Positions 8,429 through 18,830 of a stretch of 64,000 nt of DNA are shown in pieces. The notes beneath the pieces are model-generated. The model worked only from the letters and a program-made list of their open reading frames with translations, had not been told where the DNA came from and did not search any database. The translations under genes were made by a program, and so were the position numbers. Each line of letters opens with the position of its first letter. Positions within the stretch are counted from its first letter, which is position 1. Source of the stretch: Enterococcus gallinarum NBRC 100675 (GTDB taxonomy: Bacteria > Bacillota > Bacilli > Lactobacillales > Enterococcaceae); assembly GCF_001544275.1 (NCBI RefSeq), contig NZ_BCQE01000001.1, forward strand, positions 124,001 to 188,000, read 5' to 3'.

Positions 8429-10659
8429 GATTTCTCTCCTTTTCCATTTTTTTCTTGCTCCAATGGCTTCGTGAATACTTGTTTCTGATTGGCTGCTTCG
8501 ATTTGGATGATAAAATCAGCTGGCAATTCATTTGGTGAAATGTTTAACCGTTTCAACGTTTCATAAGAAACTGTTAGAGAAAAGTCGACGGTGCTTTTGG
8601 CTGGCAAAAAGACTTTTTGAAAACCGCATAACACTTTGACACGCGGTAAGACCCGCTGTGAGTAATTGCGAAGGTACACTTGTACCACTTCAGCTCCTGC
8701 TATCGCCGAAAGATTCTCGATTGTTCCATTAATTTGGATTGCTTGCGGAGCATACTGCGCATGGATTCCCTTAAGCATAAAGTCTGCATAACTTAGACCA
8801 TAACCAAACCCATAACGAGGGGTTCCTGAACAATCTGCGTAATCTCTCTGGAAAGCAGCCTCACGGTAGTTGTAATAAACTGGCAGCTGCCCATTTTCAT
8901 CTGGGATAGAAACAGCTAATTTCCCACTGGGATTCGTTTCGCCAAAAAGAATCCGAGCTAGCGCACTTCCGCCAAATTGCCCTGGATAGCCTGCAAAAAG
9001 CAACGCATCAAAAGCGGCACTGACCTCACTTAACAGATGAGGACGGCCAGCAATGACAATACCGATCAGGGGTTTCTGAAATTTTTTCAATTCAGTAATC
9101 AATCGTTTTTGACATTCTGGCAATGCCAAAGACGCCAGATCGATATTTTCCCCACTGGTCATCTCCGCAGATCCTTGCAAGGCAGCTCCATTCTTATCAA
9201 AATCCGTCGAAAAGTCACGAATACTAGAGCCGCCGATCGTTAAAATGATTTGATCCGCTGTTGCTGCCGCTTGGCATGCGGCAGTCAGTTGCTCTTCGGT
9301 TCCTTCTGTGATGCCGCAGCCATCTGCTTGAATAAAAGTAGTTTCGGTCCCATTGATTTCCAGCAACCCCTCCCACAGATTGCGGCACTCAGACAGTTCT
9401 TTGAAAGGAGTATAGTCCCCTAGCTGATGATAGCTGTTATTGCTATGAGGACCAATAACAGCGATTGTTTGTCTTTGTTTCTTTAACGGTAAGACCCGCT
9501 CATTTTTCAACAAAACGATGGCTTCTTCTGCTAAACGAGTTGCACTTTCTTGAAACAGCTTTTGATTCGGAACGGACACCGCAGGCACCGGTTCGTCAAA
9601 AAGTCCTAGCTGCTCTTTCAGTTTCAGAACGCGCATCACGGATTGATCAATGGTTTCTTGCTTAATCAACCCTTGATCAACAGCAGCTTCCAACTGAGGG
9701 AAAACATTGTCCCATAAACTGATGTCTACACCGCTGTTCATGGCCCGGGCTGCCGCTTCTGGTTTGTTTCCTAGCCAATCCGCTAAACGGTCCAACGCAC
9801 AACCATCTGCCATCACAACTCCTGCAAAGCCGGCTTCCTCTCGCAAAATCTCTTGAAGTAAGCGAGGGTTCGCGTGACAAGGGACACCATCCCAATCATT
9901 ATAAGCAGCCATGCACCCTAAAGCCCCTGCTTGAATTCCCGCCAGCATAGCGGGTAAATGAATCTCTCGCAATTCTTGCTCCCCAATAGTGACTGGTCCG
10001 GCATTGTGCCCGCCCATACTTGAACCTTGAGCTGCAAAATGTTTTAACACGGCCAGTACATGGGTTGTCGGTTCATGACCAACCATTTCCCCTTGCATTC
10101 CCTTGACCGCAGCTTGCGTAAAACAACTGGCTAAGTAGGGATCTTCACTGAAACATTCCTCGGTTCGTCCCCACCTAGGATCTCGTACGATATCCAATGT
10201 AGAGATTAGCCCAACATGTGCCCCTTTAGCTCGTAACTCTTGCGCCACGAACGTCTGCACGCTCTGATAAAGATCAGGATTCCAACTAGCCCCTGTACTG
10301 AAATTGACCGGCAGTGTTGTTGCTGCTAATCCTTGATGACCATGAGGACATTCTTCTGTCAAAAAAGCTGGGATCCCAAGACGAGTATGTTCTTTCAAAT
10401 AGTCCTGAATCATCCGGCTGACTTCCCGTGATTCTTCCACCGAGAGACCCGTTGTTGCGTCCTTGCCCGACCAAGGATCTGCTCGGAAAACGCCGTAGAT
10501 CCAGCCAATCGAGCCAAAGCGAGCAACTTCCGACTTGAAGTAGTCTGTCAAATAAAGTTTTCCTTCTTTTTTCTGATAAACTTGCCAGCCATACAATCGC
10601 TGATTTAACTGGCCGATTTTTTCTTTTAGGGACATCTTCTTTACGATTTCTTCGATCAT
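8422..10659 (-). CDS. GH3 beta-glycosidase
   Basis: A 745-residue glycoside hydrolase family 3 enzyme, without a signal peptide, expected to release terminal beta-linked glucose or a related sugar in the cytoplasm. The barrel domain carries RDPRWGR (159-165), KHFAAQG (206-212) and the nucleophile D285 in VMADG. A second alpha/beta sandwich follows (about 385-610), then a fibronectin-III-like C-terminal domain (about 640-735, VQVYLRNYS). It lies between GH38 and GH1 genes on the same strand; the GH1 start overlaps its end. Substrate range in GH3 is broad, so xylosidase or N-acetylglucosaminidase activity cannot be excluded. Confidence 0.9.
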   Translation of the reverse strand: MIEEIVKKMSLKEKIGQLNQRLYGWQVYQKKEGKLYLTDYFKSEVARFGSIGWIYGVFRADPWSGKDATTGLSVEESREVSRMIQDYLKEHTRLGIPAFLTEECPHGHQGLAATTLPVNFSTGASWNPDLYQSVQTFVAQELRAKGAHVGLISTLDIVRDPRWGRTEECFSEDPYLASCFTQAAVKGMQGEMVGHEPTTHVLAVLKHFAAQGSSMGGHNAGPVTIGEQELREIHLPAMLAGIQAGALGCMAAYNDWDGVPCHANPRLLQEILREEAGFAGVVMADGCALDRLADWLGNKPEAAARAMNSGVDISLWDNVFPQLEAAVDQGLIKQETIDQSVMRVLKLKEQLGLFDEPVPAVSVPNQKLFQESATRLAEEAIVLLKNERVLPLKKQRQTIAVIGPHSNNSYHQLGDYTPFKELSECRNLWEGLLEINGTETTFIQADGCGITEGTEEQLTAACQAAATADQIILTIGGSSIRDFSTDFDKNGAALQGSAEMTSGENIDLASLALPECQKRLITELKKFQKPLIGIVIAGRPHLLSEVSAAFDALLFAGYPGQFGGSALARILFGETNPSGKLAVSIPDENGQLPVYYNYREAAFQRDYADCSGTPRYGFGYGLSYADFMLKGIHAQYAPQAIQINGTIENLSAIAGAEVVQVYLRNYSQRVLPRVKVLCGFQKVFLPAKSTVDFSLTVSYETLKRLNISPNELPADFIIQIEAANQKQVFTKPLEQEKNGKGEKSC

Positions 10660-10687
10660 TTTAAACTCCTATCATCAAAAATGCCGA

Positions 10688-13600
10688 TTAGTCAAAATAG
10701 ACCTTGACCGTTTGAATTTCATAAGGATTGAAAGGAATCACCACTTGGTGGCATTCGCCTGTAACCACTAACTCCTGCTGTTCCTCTTCCAATAAATTCG
10801 TTAGCACTGCTCGTTTGATTTTTTTAGCTGCAGTCAAGCAGCATGTCGTTTTGCGATTGTGGTATTCATACAAACGTACCACGATGGCTTCATCTGCTTC
10901 AGCCTTTTTGACCGAATCGATCAGCACATTATTGTGGTCCACTTGTAAAAAAGATTGCTCTTGCTGCTGATCAAAATCTGCCAATACATATGCTGGTACA
11001 TTGAGTGCCAACGCTTCTTCCATCGTTTGTCCTTTCTTCCAGTCACCTTCATGAACATAAAGAGAATAGGTAAACGAATGAAGTCCTTGATCTGCTTCTG
11101 GATAGGGATCAGTCGCCGACTTGATAAGAGAGAGACCAATTTTTTGGTAAGCTGTGCTGAATCCGTATTTACAATCCGTCAACACGCTGACGCCATAACC
11201 ATCTTCAGACAAGTCGACCCACTTTTGCCCACAACTCTCAAAACGTGCCAAATCCCAAGTGGTATTTTTGTGGATGGCGCGTTTGACATTCCCGAATTGG
11301 ATATCGAAAGTGGCATCTAGCGTATTGACGGCAATTGGCAACTGCGCCTTCAATAAAAGATGATGCTGATGCCATTCGACCGTCGTCTCGAAGTCGATCC
11401 TTCCGGTTCCATGATAGAAATGGATCAGCTGAATGATCGTTGATTGCTCAAACGTCCGTTTGATACGAATCGTGTCACGAATCTCTCCTCGCTCGACGAA
11501 CGACGCTTCAGTTACATCCTTTACTGGATACGCTTTGCGATCGTAGTAGATATCTATATCCCAGGCATCATAGTCCATCGGTAAGTCTTCATAGGCAATC
11601 AATTGATTCATCACTTCTCCTGCTGGTAATACTTCACGCTGGTGTCTTTTGTCAAAAAGAGCAGTCATTTCATATGCCGCATTAAATGTTACGACAAAGT
11701 CGGTCGTTTCCAGTTGACGAGTCAACGGAACACATTCTTGTTCTACTGGTTCTGAGATAGTCTCCCTCAACGTTAGGGAACGCAGACCTAAGCTCGGGAC
11801 TTGCGGGACTTTGACCAGCAAACAACCATCTTCGGTTCGCTGTGTCAGATAATCTTCTTGAATCGCCGGACTATCAACTTTGATTACGGCATCGCGAGTG
11901 AAGCCTAATGGATTATAGACCACCTGATGCTTTCTATCACTGGCAGTTCCCGCTGCCACGAGGGACTGGATCAATTGCTCGCCTTCTTCGAAAAGAGCAG
12001 CATACTCTTCTTCTGTCTGCTGGTATACTTCGCCAATCGAACTTCCTGGCAAAATATCGTGAAATTGATTGAACAACAATTTTTTCCAGAGCCTTTCAAG
12101 GAGCTCTTGCGGATACGCTTCGCTTCGATAGGCACTGTAAAGCTTCTCAATAGTTTGCAATAAAAATTCGCCTTTGCGGTTGGCTTTCTTATTTTTACCG
12201 ATGGAGGTCAGTGTCCCACGATGGTACTCAAAATAGAGTTCACCAAACCAGACCGGGGCTTCTGAATGAGCAAAAGCTGCGGCTAATCGGTCAAAAAATT
12301 TGCCCGCATGATCGCCAGTGATCACTGGCATCTGAGGGAGTGGTTTTGATAACCGCTGTTTTGTCTCCAACATCTCTCTAGTAGGTCCTCCGCCGCCGTC
12401 TCCATAGCCGTATGCAATCAAGATCTCATCATGCTGATCTTTTTGTTGGTACCGTTCAAAGCTGCCTTTGACTGTATAAGGGTCTAAAAGCCCATTGTAA
12501 GTGGTGTAGTAGGGTCTTGGACTGTAGCCTTCACTGATCGTTGTAATAAAGTGGGTCAAAACTCTGCTGCCATCGATCCCTTGCCAGTAAAAAGAATCAT
12601 AAGGAATCTGATTGAATTGATTCCAAGACAATTTAGTTGTCATGAAATAAGGTGTATTGGTCTTTTGCAAGATCTGTGGCAATGCGGCGGAATAGCCAAA
12701 AACATCCGGCAGCCATAAAATCTGACTCTCATGATAAAACTCTTCTTTAATAAAGCGTTTGCCGTATAAAATCTGCCTTACCAATGATTCACCGGAGGTC
12801 AAGTTGCAATCTGCTTCTACCCACATAGCACCTTCTACTTCCCAGCGTCCGGATTTGATTTTATCTTTGATTGCCTGATATAACTCAGGATATTGTTCTT
12901 TGATCGCTTGATATAACTGGGGCTGACTTTGGAGAAAAGTATATTCAGGGTATTCATCCATCAATTTTAATACGGTCTGAAAACTGCGTTCACCTTTTTC
13001 AACCGCTTGCTGTGCCGTCCAAAGCCATGCCAGATCGATGTGGGTATGCCCGACTGCGGTCACTTTTTGACGAATCTCTTGGCTGTAACACGCTTGCAGA
13101 TATTCTTGTGCGTTTGTGAGACCTTCATAGAATCGTGGCGTATAAGGGGCTCGAAAATCCAGTGCATTGGCAGCTTGTGACAGACAGTTTTGATAGATTT
13201 GTTCTTCTCCGCCAAATTTCCTAATTGCTCGCCAACTGTCAAAAATCGTAGAGAAATCAAACCAGATTTGCTCAACAATAGGATCGATCGCCAATAGATT
13301 TACGTAAAGCGGAAACTTCTTCTCTTCTCGTCCCGAAAAAATATCGATCTGTAAGGCTGTCGTTCCTGTTAGCTCTGAGGGATCCAACCGCACTTCTCGA
13401 TGGTTGACATCAATTGCCTGAATGTAATTCCCATTCAAGGACACTTTCATTTGCGGATTTGTCGTATTGTCCCATTCAGAGAGCGAAGAATAGACTTGCA
13501 ATGCAACCGACATCTCTTTCCAGTCTTCCGGTAGTTCAAAAGTTCCTTTCATTGTGTAATAACAATTCTTTTCTCCAAAAAAAGTTCCTTGCACATAGGG

Positions 13601-13714
13601 TGCCCAGTTTTCTTGCTTTAACTGCAAGTCAGTAACAGGCACCTGATAGCGAATCCGATAATTCTTTAATTGAAATAAAATCTTACGGATACGTTCAAAT
13701 TCAAATAACTGCAC
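10688..13714 (-). CDS. GH38 alpha-mannosidase
   Basis: A 1008-residue cytoplasmic alpha-mannosidase. The zinc site begins with VGHTHIDLAWLW (221-232, H223 and D225-type ligands: H223, H225, D227 region), and D337 in WLPDVFGYSAALP is the nucleophile. The C-terminal beta-sandwich domains follow to the normal length of bacterial GH38 enzymes. The start codon is GTG (13712-13714), supported by AAAGGAGAG about ten bases upstream. A terminator-like hairpin stands between it and the solute-binding gene upstream, so it may be expressed at a lower level than the transporter. It indicates use of N-glycan or other mannosidic oligosaccharides. Confidence 0.93.
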   Translation of the reverse strand: MQLFEFERIRKILFQLKNYRIRYQVPVTDLQLKQENWAPYVQGTFFGEKNCYYTMKGTFELPEDWKEMSVALQVYSSLSEWDNTTNPQMKVSLNGNYIQAIDVNHREVRLDPSELTGTTALQIDIFSGREEKKFPLYVNLLAIDPIVEQIWFDFSTIFDSWRAIRKFGGEEQIYQNCLSQAANALDFRAPYTPRFYEGLTNAQEYLQACYSQEIRQKVTAVGHTHIDLAWLWTAQQAVEKGERSFQTVLKLMDEYPEYTFLQSQPQLYQAIKEQYPELYQAIKDKIKSGRWEVEGAMWVEADCNLTSGESLVRQILYGKRFIKEEFYHESQILWLPDVFGYSAALPQILQKTNTPYFMTTKLSWNQFNQIPYDSFYWQGIDGSRVLTHFITTISEGYSPRPYYTTYNGLLDPYTVKGSFERYQQKDQHDEILIAYGYGDGGGGPTREMLETKQRLSKPLPQMPVITGDHAGKFFDRLAAAFAHSEAPVWFGELYFEYHRGTLTSIGKNKKANRKGEFLLQTIEKLYSAYRSEAYPQELLERLWKKLLFNQFHDILPGSSIGEVYQQTEEEYAALFEEGEQLIQSLVAAGTASDRKHQVVYNPLGFTRDAVIKVDSPAIQEDYLTQRTEDGCLLVKVPQVPSLGLRSLTLRETISEPVEQECVPLTRQLETTDFVVTFNAAYEMTALFDKRHQREVLPAGEVMNQLIAYEDLPMDYDAWDIDIYYDRKAYPVKDVTEASFVERGEIRDTIRIKRTFEQSTIIQLIHFYHGTGRIDFETTVEWHQHHLLLKAQLPIAVNTLDATFDIQFGNVKRAIHKNTTWDLARFESCGQKWVDLSEDGYGVSVLTDCKYGFSTAYQKIGLSLIKSATDPYPEADQGLHSFTYSLYVHEGDWKKGQTMEEALALNVPAYVLADFDQQQEQSFLQVDHNNVLIDSVKKAEADEAIVVRLYEYHNRKTTCCLTAAKKIKRAVLTNLLEEEQQELVVTGECHQVVIPFNPYEIQTVKVYFD

Positions 13715-13749
13715 GCTGTATTCTCTCCTTTACTCGGTTTCTGAGGAGG

Positions 13750-13788
13750 AAAAAAGCGGGTAGACAAGAAATTGTCCAAGCCCGCTTC
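13750..13788 (-). terminator. Terminator or attenuator between the binding-protein gene and GH38
   Basis: AAGCGGG...ACAA and TTGT...CCCGCTT form a hairpin followed by TTTTTT on the minus strand. It lies inside a run of same-direction genes, so it probably causes partial termination and keeps the binding protein in excess over the enzymes. Confidence 0.75.
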
Positions 13789-13804
13789 TCCTATTGCCGT
13801 GACT

Positions 13805-15454
13805 CTAATTCTCTTTCCAACGATCATATGCTGTTTGGTAAACGGAAATGTAGCCATCGATCCCCATGGACTCGATCGTCGAAACATATTTATCCCAATT
13901 ACTGATCGGCTCGACACCCGTAATGAATTTGGCTTCCATTTGTTCGACATACGTTGTCAAGTCAGTAGCCGTAGCAGCCACTTTATCATTTTCTTCTACA
14001 GTCAGATAAAGTAATGGGAATGGCACTTCCGCAATGTCATCCATCTTATCTGCTGTTTCTTTGGCCACCCAGTCACTGAAACGAGTATCAGGTTGTTCAT
14101 CCGCGGATTTCAAGATTTGATATTCACCTGTCGTATCGATAACAATGTTCGGTGTTGTCAACCCGTAGGCTGGTGTGATCTTGCCACGTTCATCTTCTGT
14201 ATTTTCTGTATCAATGCCTTCTGCATAAACTCGTACTTTTTGGCCGTCAGCATTTTCTTTGTACTCCCAAAGAACGCCTTCAGGTCCTTGTTCGATATAT
14301 TTCGTACCTTCTTCAGAATAGAAGTAATCCACCCAGCGCATCGAAGCTTCCGGTGATGGATTGACATTTGTGATCGCAAAGGTGCCCCGAGAAATTCGTG
14401 GACTTCCTGGAATCACTGCTTCTGGCGACCATTTTGAAGTCAATGGTTGGAACATGGCATCGTTCATCGCTTCAATCTCGCTGCGGCCTGTCGTAAAGAA
14501 GCTGAAGTAATCGGCGAACAAGCCCAACTGATCATTTTGTCCTTTTGCTTTTTTCTGTTCATCAGATTGGCCATAAACTTCCGCATCCAGCAAACCTTCA
14601 CTATACAATTTGTTCATATACTCAAGGAATGCTTTATAGTTTTCCGAGATTGGCGTATAAGAAACCACATCATCATCTACTTGAACGCCTCGTGTCCGTA
14701 ACCCAAAAGCGGCCATCAGCCATACCCTTGTTGAATTCATATCGACATCGGTCAAAGGAATCTCATCGGCTTTGCCATTGCCATTGGGATCTTCGTTCTT
14801 GAATCGCGTCAGCAAATCATACAATTCATCCGTTGTCTTTGGCAGCTCTTTGACATTCAACTTATCTAGCCATGTTCCGTTGTACCACATTGGTCCTTGC
14901 CACCAAATAGATGTAGCATTTCTCGAAATCATCGGCAATGAATAGATGTGTCCGTCTGGTGTGGTGATTGATTTTAAGATGGACGGATCTTCTTGGGTCA
15001 ATGCATAAAGATTAGGCATAATTTCCGGCGTGATATATTCTTCTAACGGCAGCAGAATTCCTTGGGAACCATAATCGATCTCCATTGAAGAAGTGAGCGA
15101 ATTCGATCCTGCGCCATAAACGATATCCGGCAGATCCCCTGAAGCAAATGCTAAGTTCAACTTGGTACTAAAATCAGCAGAAGGGGGTGTTGTATAAGTC
15201 AGTTTGATCCCTGTTTTTTCTTGATAATCCTGCAGCGTCGGCATGTCTTCCCATTCTGCCATACCTACTCCTGGCGCCATAATGTTCAGCGTCAGCTCTT
15301 CGCCTTCTTTAATGATCGGAAATTGGCTGTCATGATTGATGGCTACCCCTTCATTTTCTCCTGTTGTTTCCTTTTTTGTATTCCCGCACCCACTGAGTAA
15401 AAGCGCACTGCACAAAAACACCCCTGTTACTCCTAAAAGTTTTTTCATTCCCAT
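13805..15454 (-). CDS. Extracellular sugar-binding lipoprotein, LplA type
   Basis: A 549-residue family 1 solute-binding lipoprotein of a CUT1 ABC importer. The signal peptide ends in the lipobox LLSGC with lipidated C23; the mature part is long, as in the LplA/YtcQ group that binds oligosaccharides. The ATG is preceded by GAGGAGG. Two permease genes follow the same order seen in lplABC/ytcP operons and no ATPase gene is present. The surrounding mannosidase, fucosidase and hexosaminidase genes suggest a host-glycan-derived oligosaccharide as ligand. Confidence 0.9.
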   Translation of the reverse strand: MGMKKLLGVTGVFLCSALLLSGCGNTKKETTGENEGVAINHDSQFPIIKEGEELTLNIMAPGVGMAEWEDMPTLQDYQEKTGIKLTYTTPPSADFSTKLNLAFASGDLPDIVYGAGSNSLTSSMEIDYGSQGILLPLEEYITPEIMPNLYALTQEDPSILKSITTPDGHIYSLPMISRNATSIWWQGPMWYNGTWLDKLNVKELPKTTDELYDLLTRFKNEDPNGNGKADEIPLTDVDMNSTRVWLMAAFGLRTRGVQVDDDVVSYTPISENYKAFLEYMNKLYSEGLLDAEVYGQSDEQKKAKGQNDQLGLFADYFSFFTTGRSEIEAMNDAMFQPLTSKWSPEAVIPGSPRISRGTFAITNVNPSPEASMRWVDYFYSEEGTKYIEQGPEGVLWEYKENADGQKVRVYAEGIDTENTEDERGKITPAYGLTTPNIVIDTTGEYQILKSADEQPDTRFSDWVAKETADKMDDIAEVPFPLLYLTVEENDKVAATATDLTTYVEQMEAKFITGVEPISNWDKYVSTIESMGIDGYISVYQTAYDRWKEN

Positions 15455-15473
15455 CTTCTTCCTCCTCTATGTT

Positions 15474-16388
15474 TTATCCTTTAATTGATCCTACCATCAT
15501 GCCTTTGACAAAATATTTCTGCAAAAATGGATAGACAATAATGACCGGTAATGATGAAACGATCATGACACCGTATTTGATGACCTCTGCTAACTGTTGC
15601 TTGCTGTATAGCATACTGGCCATTTCGGAAGTCACATTGCTGACAGTATTTGATGACATATCTTGTAAAATCAAAATTTCCCGTAAAATCATTTGTAATG
15701 GATACATGGATTTATCTGACAGATAGATCAATGCGCTGAAGAAACTGTTCCAGTGTCCTACCCCATAAAAAAGTGCCATGACTGCAATGATTGGCGTAGA
15801 CAAAGGCAGTACGATCTGCATGAATAAGCGAAAATCCGAGCAGCCATCCACGATTGCCGCTTCTTCCATCTCTCTTGGGATCGTCGTTTGAAAAAAGGTC
15901 CGCGTAACGACCACATTATAGACAGAGACAGCTCCTGGGATAACCAAAGCCCAAACTGTATTCAACATACCTAAGCTGCGGATCAGTAAATAGCTAGGGA
16001 TCAAGCCCCCAGAGAGAAACATTGTCACTAGCATGAAATTGGTAAAAGCTCTTCTGCCATAGAAATCATCTCTGGAGAGTGCGTAAGCACAAGGCAGTGT
16101 CACCAACAAATTGATTGATGTTCCTAAAACAGTGTAATAGATCGTATTTAAGTAGCCGCGCCAGATGCTGCTATTGCCTAAGAGAGTTCGATAGCCTTCA
16201 AAGGTGACCCCTTTTGGCAATAACCACATTTCCCCCGAGTTGACTAAATGAGGATTTGAAATCGACGCACTAACAATATAGATCAATGGATAGAGAACGA
16301 TTAGTAATGCTATGGCTAAAAAGAAATAAACAAAAACCAAAAAGATTTTATCTGCACGTGTATCTTTCACTAATGAAGTTGTTTTCAT
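15474..16388 (-). CDS. ABC sugar permease, LplC/YtcP type
   Basis: A 304-residue inner-membrane permease with about six transmembrane segments. The cytoplasmic EAA loop is seen as EEAAIVDGCSDFRLFMQIVLP (about 200-220), the contact site for the ATPase. AAAGGTGG precedes the ATG. It lies 19 bp before the binding-protein gene and 15 bp after the other permease, so the three form one transport unit. Confidence 0.92.
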   Translation of the reverse strand: MKTTSLVKDTRADKIFLVFVYFFLAIALLIVLYPLIYIVSASISNPHLVNSGEMWLLPKGVTFEGYRTLLGNSSIWRGYLNTIYYTVLGTSINLLVTLPCAYALSRDDFYGRRAFTNFMLVTMFLSGGLIPSYLLIRSLGMLNTVWALVIPGAVSVYNVVVTRTFFQTTIPREMEEAAIVDGCSDFRLFMQIVLPLSTPIIAVMALFYGVGHWNSFFSALIYLSDKSMYPLQMILREILILQDMSSNTVSNVTSEMASMLYSKQQLAEVIKYGVMIVSSLPVIIVYPFLQKYFVKGMMVGSIKG

Positions 16389-16403
16389 TCCTATACCACC
16401 TTT

Positions 16404-17357
16404 CTATAAGAGACTCGAATCACTCAGCCGTTTCGCAATCCCGTTGACTAAAATCAAGAGAATTGAATTGATCAACGAGTTGAATAACCCAACAGCTGCT
16501 GCAAAACTATATTGTGCATCTAAAAGCCCTTGCTGATAAACGAAGGTTGCAATGACATTCGATGATTCCATATTCAATGGGTTTTGCATCAAAATGATTT
16601 TTTCGAATCCCACCGACATCAAACTACCAAAACTCATGATCAGTAAAATCACCATGGTCGGCATTATCGTTGGAATATTGATATACCAAACTCTTTGGAG
16701 CCGAGAAGCACCATCGATGGTGGCAGCTTCATGCAGCTGAGTATCCACTCCAGACAATGCCGCCAAGTAAATAACCGATCCCCAACCTGTGCCTTGCCAG
16801 ACGCCTGATAACACATAGATTGTTTTGAACCAGCGCGGTTCAGTCATAAAATTGATTCTTCCCACGCCGATAAAATCTAGAAAGTGATTGATGATCCCAG
16901 TGGAAGGAGACAGAAATGCAATAACCATTCCGACCATTACCACTACTGCGATAAAGTTCGGGGCATACGTGACTGTCTGGGTAATTTTTTTGAATGGGCC
17001 ATCCTTGATTTCATTCAAAGCCAGTGCAAGGATGATCGGTAGCGGAAATCCGACGATCAAAGAGTACAAACTGATACCTAATGTATTTTTCATTAGATCC
17101 CAGAAGTAATAAGAATCAAAAAAGCGTTGAAAATGTTTGAACCCTACCCAAGGACTTTCTAATATTCCCAAAGAAGGCATATAGTCTTTAAAGGCGATGA
17201 TCACACCATACATCGGCCCATAAGAAAAAATCAGAATAATCAAAAAAGCAGGCAGAACAAACAAATATAACTGTCGACTCTTTTTTAATTTAGTCTTCAT
17301 TTCTTTGATTTTACTTTTTGATGCTGACACAGGCTCTCTGATCGTTGTTGTTTCCAT
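16404..17357 (-). CDS. ABC sugar permease, LplB type
   Basis: A 317-residue permease, partner of the LplC-type protein. A charged N-terminus (about 1-30) precedes the first membrane segment LYLFVLPAFLIILIFSY. The EAA loop is HEAATIDGASRLQRVWYINIP. It is the first transporter gene after the GH29 gene. As no ATP-binding gene is present here, the permeases must borrow a shared MsmX-type ATPase; one is encoded at 38021-39094. Confidence 0.92.
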   Translation of the reverse strand: METTTIREPVSASKSKIKEMKTKLKKSRQLYLFVLPAFLIILIFSYGPMYGVIIAFKDYMPSLGILESPWVGFKHFQRFFDSYYFWDLMKNTLGISLYSLIVGFPLPIILALALNEIKDGPFKKITQTVTYAPNFIAVVVMVGMVIAFLSPSTGIINHFLDFIGVGRINFMTEPRWFKTIYVLSGVWQGTGWGSVIYLAALSGVDTQLHEAATIDGASRLQRVWYINIPTIMPTMVILLIMSFGSLMSVGFEKIILMQNPLNMESSNVIATFVYQQGLLDAQYSFAAAVGLFNSLINSILLILVNGIAKRLSDSSLL

Positions 17358-17435
17358 TCATACTCCTCCTTGTGTTTTTGGTTTGTAAACTAAATATGAA
17401 ATGAATTCGCTTTCAAAGCAATGTGTATTTTTTCT

Positions 17436-18779
17436 TCAATGTGTAGAAATGCGAATGCCAACTGCTCCAAGTTCGGGCTGATGCACTTCTGATGAAGCAA
17501 TATAGGCATTTTCACCCGTTCCATGAATCGTCAGTGATTGATTGGTTGCTAAATCTGTGATCACGGATTTTTCATCTGCATGGATCTCCTTCAGAAAAAT
17601 TCGCGGCTGCATATTTGCTGTGATACTGCGAAAGGCATAATGTGTTTTTTGATCTTTGCTATAGGTAAGATGCCAATTCTCCGCCCACGCTTCTGGTCTA
17701 GCTCGGGTCTCGTAAATGCCTTCTCCATATTGTTCCAACCAATCACCTACTTCAAGCAGGCGCTGGGTCTCTTCTTTCGTGAAAGTTCCTTCTGGTGTTG
17801 GACCCACTCCTAAAATTAAGTTTCCGCCTTTACTGACTACATCGATCAATGTATCGACTAACTCTTGACTACTTTTAAAGGTGTCATGGGGAACATAGCC
17901 CCAGTCATTGCCTATAGGTATATTACTCTCCCAAACTTTTGTTGGGATTTCTTCTAAAGAAGGAATCTTGCGTTCTGGCGTCACATAATTCTCATGTCTG
18001 CCGCCCATCATGCGATCAACAATGATCAATTCTGGTTGGTTGCGCCGGGCAATCTCCGCTAAGCGATCCATCTGCAAATCTTCTTTCCCCTGCCCACACC
18101 AGCCGGCATCTAGCCATAGCAAATCCACTTTTCCATAGTTGCCGGTGATCTCATGAATTTGTCGATGAACAAAATCCACATACCGCGACCAGATTTCCGG
18201 CTGTTCTAATGGATCATAACTCGCGTGACGCCCTTTGATCGTTTCATCATCCAGCCAATAAAACGGTGAGTACCAGTCCGCCTTAGAATAATAAGCCCCA
18301 GTAGCAATACCTGCTTGCTGGAACGAGGCAAAAACTTCTTTTAGGATATCCCGTTTAAAAGGACTCAATTTACCGCCAATTTTGAATTCTGACTCCATCG
18401 TATTGAAGAGATTAAAGCCGTCATGGTGTTTCGTTGTGAACAAACAATACTTGAAGCCAGCTTTTTTACACGTTTCAGCCCACTGATCCGTATCTAATTC
18501 TATCGGTGCAAACGTTTTGATCAGTTGCCAATAATCAAGACGCAATGTGTTGATATCTTCTCGATAAGCTTTATTTTCCCTTGCCCATTCATCTTTTTCT
18601 GATAGTTGCCATGATTCAACGATACCCGCTTGTGCGTATAAACCATAATGGAAAATCACCCCAAATTTTAAATCTTGGAACCATTCCAAACGCTTGGCCA
18701 GCATCTCTGACTCAGGGTACCAACGATCATCCTGATTACTGTTTTTCGCAGACTCAATGTCCCCACGAATTGTTGTCAA
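17436..18779 (-). CDS. GH29 alpha-L-fucosidase
   Basis: A family 29 fucosidase of about 447 residues without a signal peptide. The motif TTKHHDGF (about 116-123) and the nucleophile aspartate in LLWLDAGW (about residue 224) are intact. The start is uncertain: a TTG at 18786-18788 abuts the AAAGGGG ribosome site directly, while the in-frame TTG at 18777-18779 is nine bases from it and is preferred. It is the first gene of the minus-strand transporter operon, with a cre-like site about 40 bp upstream. It would remove fucose from imported oligosaccharides. Confidence 0.88.
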   Translation of the reverse strand: MTTIRGDIESAKNSNQDDRWYPESEMLAKRLEWFQDLKFGVIFHYGLYAQAGIVESWQLSEKDEWARENKAYREDINTLRLDYWQLIKTFAPIELDTDQWAETCKKAGFKYCLFTTKHHDGFNLFNTMESEFKIGGKLSPFKRDILKEVFASFQQAGIATGAYYSKADWYSPFYWLDDETIKGRHASYDPLEQPEIWSRYVDFVHRQIHEITGNYGKVDLLWLDAGWCGQGKEDLQMDRLAEIARRNQPELIIVDRMMGGRHENYVTPERKIPSLEEIPTKVWESNIPIGNDWGYVPHDTFKSSQELVDTLIDVVSKGGNLILGVGPTPEGTFTKEETQRLLEVGDWLEQYGEGIYETRARPEAWAENWHLTYSKDQKTHYAFRSITANMQPRIFLKEIHADEKSVITDLATNQSLTIHGTGENAYIASSEVHQPELGAVGIRISTH

Positions 18780-18816
18780 TTTATCCAACCCCTTTCGCCA
18801 CTAATCTAACGAGAAA

Positions 18817-18830
18817 ATAAAGCGCTATCA
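18817..18830 (-). promoter_or_regulatory. cre-like site before the GH29-lpl operon
   Basis: The minus strand reads TGATAGCGCTTTAT, matching 12 of 14 positions of the cre consensus. It stands upstream of the fucosidase/transporter operon and suggests repression by CcpA. Confidence 0.55.
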
